This document shows, piece by piece, positions 6,590 through 9,525 of a stretch of DNA of 9,525 nucleotides. The notes beneath the pieces are model-generated. The model saw only the letters and a program-made list of their open reading frames with translations. It was not told where the DNA came from and did no database searches. Position 1 is the stretch's first letter, and every line of letters begins with the position of its first letter. The DNA comes from Bordetella parapertussis (GTDB lineage Bacteria > Pseudomonadota > Gammaproteobacteria > Burkholderiales > Burkholderiaceae_C): the NCBI GenBank assembly GCA_945875935.1, contig CAMCNE010000086.1:1-9525 (forward strand). Direction: 5' to 3'. The position numbers were made by a program, and so were the translations under genes.

Positions 6590-7492
6590 ATGCGCAAGGA
6601 CATCGAATTCAAGACCGGTGACGGCGTCACCCTTCGGGGCTGGCACTACCTGCCCGAGCAGCGCTCGGGCAAGTGCCCGACCATCGTGATGGCGCACGGC
6701 TACTCGGCTGTGAAAGAGATGTACCTCGATCGCTTTGCCGAATCCTTTGCGGCCGCTGGTCTTGCGGCCATCGTGTTCGACAACCGCAACTTCGGCGCAA
6801 GCGACGGCACGCCGCGCCAGGAGATCGATCCGCACCAGCAGATCAGCGACTACCGCGACGCCATCACCTGGGCCGAGACCTTGCCTGAGACCGACGCCTC
6901 GCGCATCGGCATCTGGGGCTCGAGCTACAGCGGCGGCCACGTGCTCGTGGTGGGTGCGATCGACAAGCGCGTGAAGTGCGTGGTCTCGCAAGTGCCGCTG
7001 ATCAGCGGCCACGCCAACGGCCAGCGGCTCATCCGTGCCGACTACTTTGCGGGTTTTCGCGGCATGTTCGATGCCGACCGGCGCGCTCGCTATGCAGGCC
7101 AGCCGCCGGCGATGGTGCCGGTGGTGGCCGAGAACCCTGCCGATCCTGCCGCACTGCCCACGCCCGATTCCTGGACCTGGTTCACGCAGACCGGCCAGTC
7201 GCGCGCACCGTCGTGGAAAAACGAGGTCACGCTGCGCTCGGTGGAGATGTTCCTCGAGTACGAGCCCGGTGCCCACATCGCGCACATCAGCCCGACGCCG
7301 CTGCTCATGGTGGTGGCACTCACCGACCACCTCACGGTGGCCGATCAGGCGCTGGCCGCTTACGAGCGTGCGCTGCATCCGAAGAAGCTGGTCACGCTCA
7401 AGGGCGGCCACTTCGACGCCTACATCAAGGACTTCAACGAGGCCGCCGCGCCGGCGCGTGACTGGTTCGTCGAGCATCTCGTGAATGCCTGA
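6590..7492 (+). CDS. Alpha/beta hydrolase, S15/dienelactone-hydrolase-like, cytoplasmic
   Basis: A 300-residue protein with no signal peptide. The N-terminal strand pair (KDIEFKTGDGVTLRGWHYLP) and PTIVMAHGYSAVKEMYLD (30-47) with the oxyanion-side HG are typical of alpha/beta hydrolases. FDNRNFGASDGTPRQEIDP (63-81) resembles the FDYRGFGxSdG segment. The nucleophile elbow IGIWGSSYSGGHV (106-118) fits the G-x-S-Y-x-G form of the X-Pro dipeptidyl-peptidase/cocaine-esterase (S15) clan, making Ser112 the nucleophile. Asp246 (VVALTDHLT) and His274 (LKGGHFDAY) complete the probable triad. About 300 residues leaves no room for the C-terminal jelly-roll domain of true S15 enzymes. Substrate is unknown; an esterase, lactonase or amidase are all possible. 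It sits between the pump and the two-component genes, and its stop is 21 bases before the regulator's start, so it is probably co-transcribed with the latter. Confidence 0.88.
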   Translation: MRKDIEFKTGDGVTLRGWHYLPEQRSGKCPTIVMAHGYSAVKEMYLDRFAESFAAAGLAAIVFDNRNFGASDGTPRQEIDPHQQISDYRDAITWAETLPETDASRIGIWGSSYSGGHVLVVGAIDKRVKCVVSQVPLISGHANGQRLIRADYFAGFRGMFDADRRARYAGQPPAMVPVVAENPADPAALPTPDSWTWFTQTGQSRAPSWKNEVTLRSVEMFLEYEPGAHIAHISPTPLLMVVALTDHLTVADQALAAYERALHPKKLVTLKGGHFDAYIKDFNEAAAPARDWFVEHLVNA

Positions 7493-7513
7493 ACGCTCTG
7501 GCCGCCGCCTGCC

Positions 7514-8188
7514 ATGCACCTGCTGATCGTCGAAGACGACGCTGCGCTGGGCGAGGCGCTGTCGAGCGGCCTGCGCCAGCTCGGCCACGTGGTCGACTGG
7601 TTTCGCGACGGCGCCCAGGCCGATGCCGCCCTGGCCAGCGCGCCCTTTGACGCGGTGGTGCTCGATCTGGGTCTGCCGGGATCGGACGGCATGGTGTGGC
7701 TGGGCCGCTGGCGTGGTCGCGAGATCACCCTGCCGGTGCTCATCCTGACCGCACGCGACGGCGTCGAGATGCGCATCGCCGGGCTCGATGCCGGTGCCGA
7801 CGACTATCTCGTCAAGCCGATTTCCATCGACGAACTCGCCGCGCGGCTGCGCGCGATGCTGCGCAGGTCGTCGGGCCGCTCGCAAGCCGTGTGGCAGCAC
7901 GGCGACCTTGAATACGACCCGGCGCGCAAGATCGTGCGCTGGAAGAAGGTGAACGTGGAACTGACGGGTCTGGAGATGTCGCTGCTCGAAGCACTGCTCA
8001 AGAACCCGCAGCGCGTGCTGTCGAAGTCGCATTTGCAGCAAACCATGTACGACTGGAGTGGCAGCGACCCGGCCAGCAACGCGCTCGAGGTGCATGTGCA
8101 TCACCTGCGTCGCAAGATCGACCCGGCCATCGTGCGCACCGTGCGCGGCGTGGGCTATGCGCTGGGTGCCGAGGACCCGACCCCATGA
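7514..8188 (+). CDS. Two-component response regulator, OmpR/PhoB family (QseB-like)
   Basis: A 224-residue DNA-binding regulator phosphorylated by the kinase encoded next. The receiver domain (about 1-115) has the acidic pocket Glu7-Asp8-Asp9, phospho-acceptor Asp51 in VVLDLGLPGSDG, the switch Thr79 (LILTARD) and Lys101-Pro102 (YLVKPIS). A winged-helix effector domain (about 125-218) follows, with LTGLEMSLLEALLKNP (150-165), RVLSKSHLQQTMYDW and NALEVHVHHLRRKID (189-203), ending in IVRTVRGVGYALG. The last segments are typical of the QseB/PmrA/TctD group. No key residue is missing. The ATG is the only reasonable start: the preceding in-frame codons contain no other Met and run back to the hydrolase TGA at 7490, which is in the same frame. 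There is no recognisable Shine-Dalgarno, suggesting coupling to hydrolase translation. Candidate targets are its own operon and the efflux genes (inference). Confidence 0.95.
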   Translation: MHLLIVEDDAALGEALSSGLRQLGHVVDWFRDGAQADAALASAPFDAVVLDLGLPGSDGMVWLGRWRGREITLPVLILTARDGVEMRIAGLDAGADDYLVKPISIDELAARLRAMLRRSSGRSQAVWQHGDLEYDPARKIVRWKKVNVELTGLEMSLLEALLKNPQRVLSKSHLQQTMYDWSGSDPASNALEVHVHHLRRKIDPAIVRTVRGVGYALGAEDPTP

Positions 8189-9525
8189 GCTTGCAGCGGC
8201 GGCTGCTCATCTATTTGCTGATCTGCGCGCCGCTGGTGTGGGGCGTGGCGCTGTTCTTCTCGTTCCATCAGACCCGGCGCGAGGTCAATGAGCTCTACGA
8301 CAGCGAGATGATTCGGCTCAGCAGGCAGGTGCAGTCCACCTTGCGAGCTGACCTGCCCGGCACCGTTCCCGCGCGACCCAACCCCTTGCCCGCACTGAGC
8401 GATGCGCGTGGCGAGTCCGATGCCATGGACTTTGCGCTGGCCGTCTGGGGCGCGAACGGCGCTCTGGTGATGAACGACCGCGAGGGCGTGCAGTTGCCAC
8501 GGCTGCAAGGCGCTGGCGGCTTCGTGGACCAGGAGCTCGAAGGCAAGCGCTGGCGCACCTATTACCTGCAGTCTTCCTCGGGGGAGTGGCTGGTGGCCGC
8601 CGGGCAGCGCTCCGAGGAGCGCGATGAGCTGGTCTATTCGCTGAGCCTGGGCCAGCTTGGGCCTTGGCTGCTGGTGTTGCCGGCGCTGTTGCTGGCCATG
8701 ACCTGGGCAGTGCGCCGCGCGCTGGCGCCGCTGAACCAGTTGACGGCCGAATTGACGGCGCGCGACGCGAACGGTCTGCAACATATCGAAGCCGACCACG
8801 CACCCACCGAGTTGAAGCCGCTGGTCGGTGCCATGAACGGGCTGTTCGAGCGCATTGAACAAACGCTCGAGCGTGAGCGCCGCTTCACCGCCGACGCGGC
8901 CCACGAATTGCGCACACCGCTGGCCGCGCTGCGTGCGCAGTGGGACGTGCTGCGCCGCTGCGCCAACGATGCCGAGCGCAACCAGACCGCTGCCAAGTTC
9001 ACCGCCAGTGTCGACAGGCTGGACCGGCTGGTCACGCAGATGCTGGCGCTGTCGCGTCTCGAGGCCACGCTGCAGCTGCAACAGGGACTGCCGCGTACCG
9101 TCAAGGTGCAGTGGCAAGCGGTGGTCGAGCAGGCGATGAGCGACTGCCTGCCGATCGCCGATCGACGCAGCATCGAGCTGGCCTGTGAATGGCCGAGCGA
9201 GCCCAGCGACGTGCTGCCGGTGGCCGGAGATGAACACCTCATGACCGTGCTGTTGCGCAACCTGCTCGACAACGCCTCACGCTACGCGCCATCAGGCTCG
9301 CTGGTGACCGTGCGTCTGTTCGAAGACCGGCTCGAAGTCGAAAACGACGGCGAGCCCATGAGCGCCGAGCAGCTGGCTGGCCTGGGCGAGCGATTCCGTC
9401 GCGCCGACGGCCAAAGCGAGGTGGGCAGCGGCCTGGGCGTGTCCATCGTGCAGCGCATTGCCGACCTCCATTCGCTGGCGGTCGAGTACGGCGCACGCGC
9501 CGACGGCCGCGGCGTGAAGGTGGTG
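8185..9525 (+). CDS. Sensor histidine kinase, QseC-like (nearly complete, runs off the window)
   Basis: The start overlaps the regulator stop as ATGA, the usual sign of a coupled regulator-kinase pair; 447 residues are visible. Two transmembrane helices (about 7-27 and 157-175) enclose a periplasmic sensor of about 130 residues. Phrases such as FALAVWGANGALVMND (83-98) and WLVAAGQRSEERDEL (135-149) match the N-terminal sensor of QseC/TctE kinases. A short HAMP-like linker (about 176-230) leads to the H-box RRFTADAAHELRTPLAALRAQ, with His240 as the autophosphorylation site. The N-box is LLRNLLDNASRYAP (356-369), and ERFRR (402-406) precedes the G2-box GSGLGVSIVQRIADLH (414-429). At the G1-box the sequence reads VENDGEP, so Asn387 stands where the usual DxGxG Asp would be. 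QseC of E. coli is 449 residues long, so only a few residues should be missing. The ligand is unknown; adrenergic or AI-3 sensing should not be assumed. Confidence 0.94.
   Translation, partial: MSLQRRLLIYLLICAPLVWGVALFFSFHQTRREVNELYDSEMIRLSRQVQSTLRADLPGTVPARPNPLPALSDARGESDAMDFALAVWGANGALVMNDREGVQLPRLQGAGGFVDQELEGKRWRTYYLQSSSGEWLVAAGQRSEERDELVYSLSLGQLGPWLLVLPALLLAMTWAVRRALAPLNQLTAELTARDANGLQHIEADHAPTELKPLVGAMNGLFERIEQTLERERRFTADAAHELRTPLAALRAQWDVLRRCANDAERNQTAAKFTASVDRLDRLVTQMLALSRLEATLQLQQGLPRTVKVQWQAVVEQAMSDCLPIADRRSIELACEWPSEPSDVLPVAGDEHLMTVLLRNLLDNASRYAPSGSLVTVRLFEDRLEVENDGEPMSAEQLAGLGERFRRADGQSEVGSGLGVSIVQRIADLHSLAVEYGARADGRGVKVV

Noticed and set aside
6452..8104. Minus-strand reading frame (550 codons) across the hydrolase and regulator
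   Set aside because: Long because of codon bias. It covers two intact genes and the gap between them, and its translation has no signature.

Overview
The window looks like ordinary chromosomal DNA from a high-GC, Gram-negative beta-proteobacterium, probably of the order Burkholderiales. The reasons are strong G/C bias at third codon positions, a complete tripartite efflux system with an outer-membrane lipoprotein channel, and a QseB/QseC-type two-component pair. The order-level placement is inference; no rRNA or marker gene is present. I see no insertion sequence, phage gene, CRISPR array, tRNA or rRNA.

Layout: the minus strand carries the 5' part of a renalase-like FAD-dependent oxidoreductase (1-407, running off the left edge). 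A 260-base non-coding interval (408-667) separates it from a plus-strand run of six genes that fills the rest of the window. These are an RND periplasmic adaptor lipoprotein (668-1867), an RND inner-membrane permease of the HAE1/AcrB type (1886-5080), a NodT/OprM-type outer-membrane factor lipoprotein (5082-6497), an alpha/beta hydrolase with an S15-like nucleophile motif (6590-7492), an OmpR-family response regulator (7514-8188) and a QseC-like sensor histidine kinase (8185 to the right edge, probably only a few residues short of its end).

The first three genes are packed with gaps of 18 bases and 1 base and make one proton-driven pump spanning both membranes. The 92-base gap before the hydrolase holds two hairpin-forming inverted repeats but no T-tract, so a new transcription unit may or may not begin there. 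Hydrolase, regulator and kinase are again tightly spaced (21-base gap, then a 4-base ATGA overlap). No TetR, MarR or LysR repressor gene lies next to the pump, so the two-component pair is the best local candidate for its control. A 10-base palindrome in the 408-667 interval is a possible operator.

No undescribed system is evident. The points most worth a second look are the hydrolase placed between pump and sensor, the two palindromes, the aromatic-pocket changes in the permease, and the Asn at the usual G1-box Asp of the kinase.
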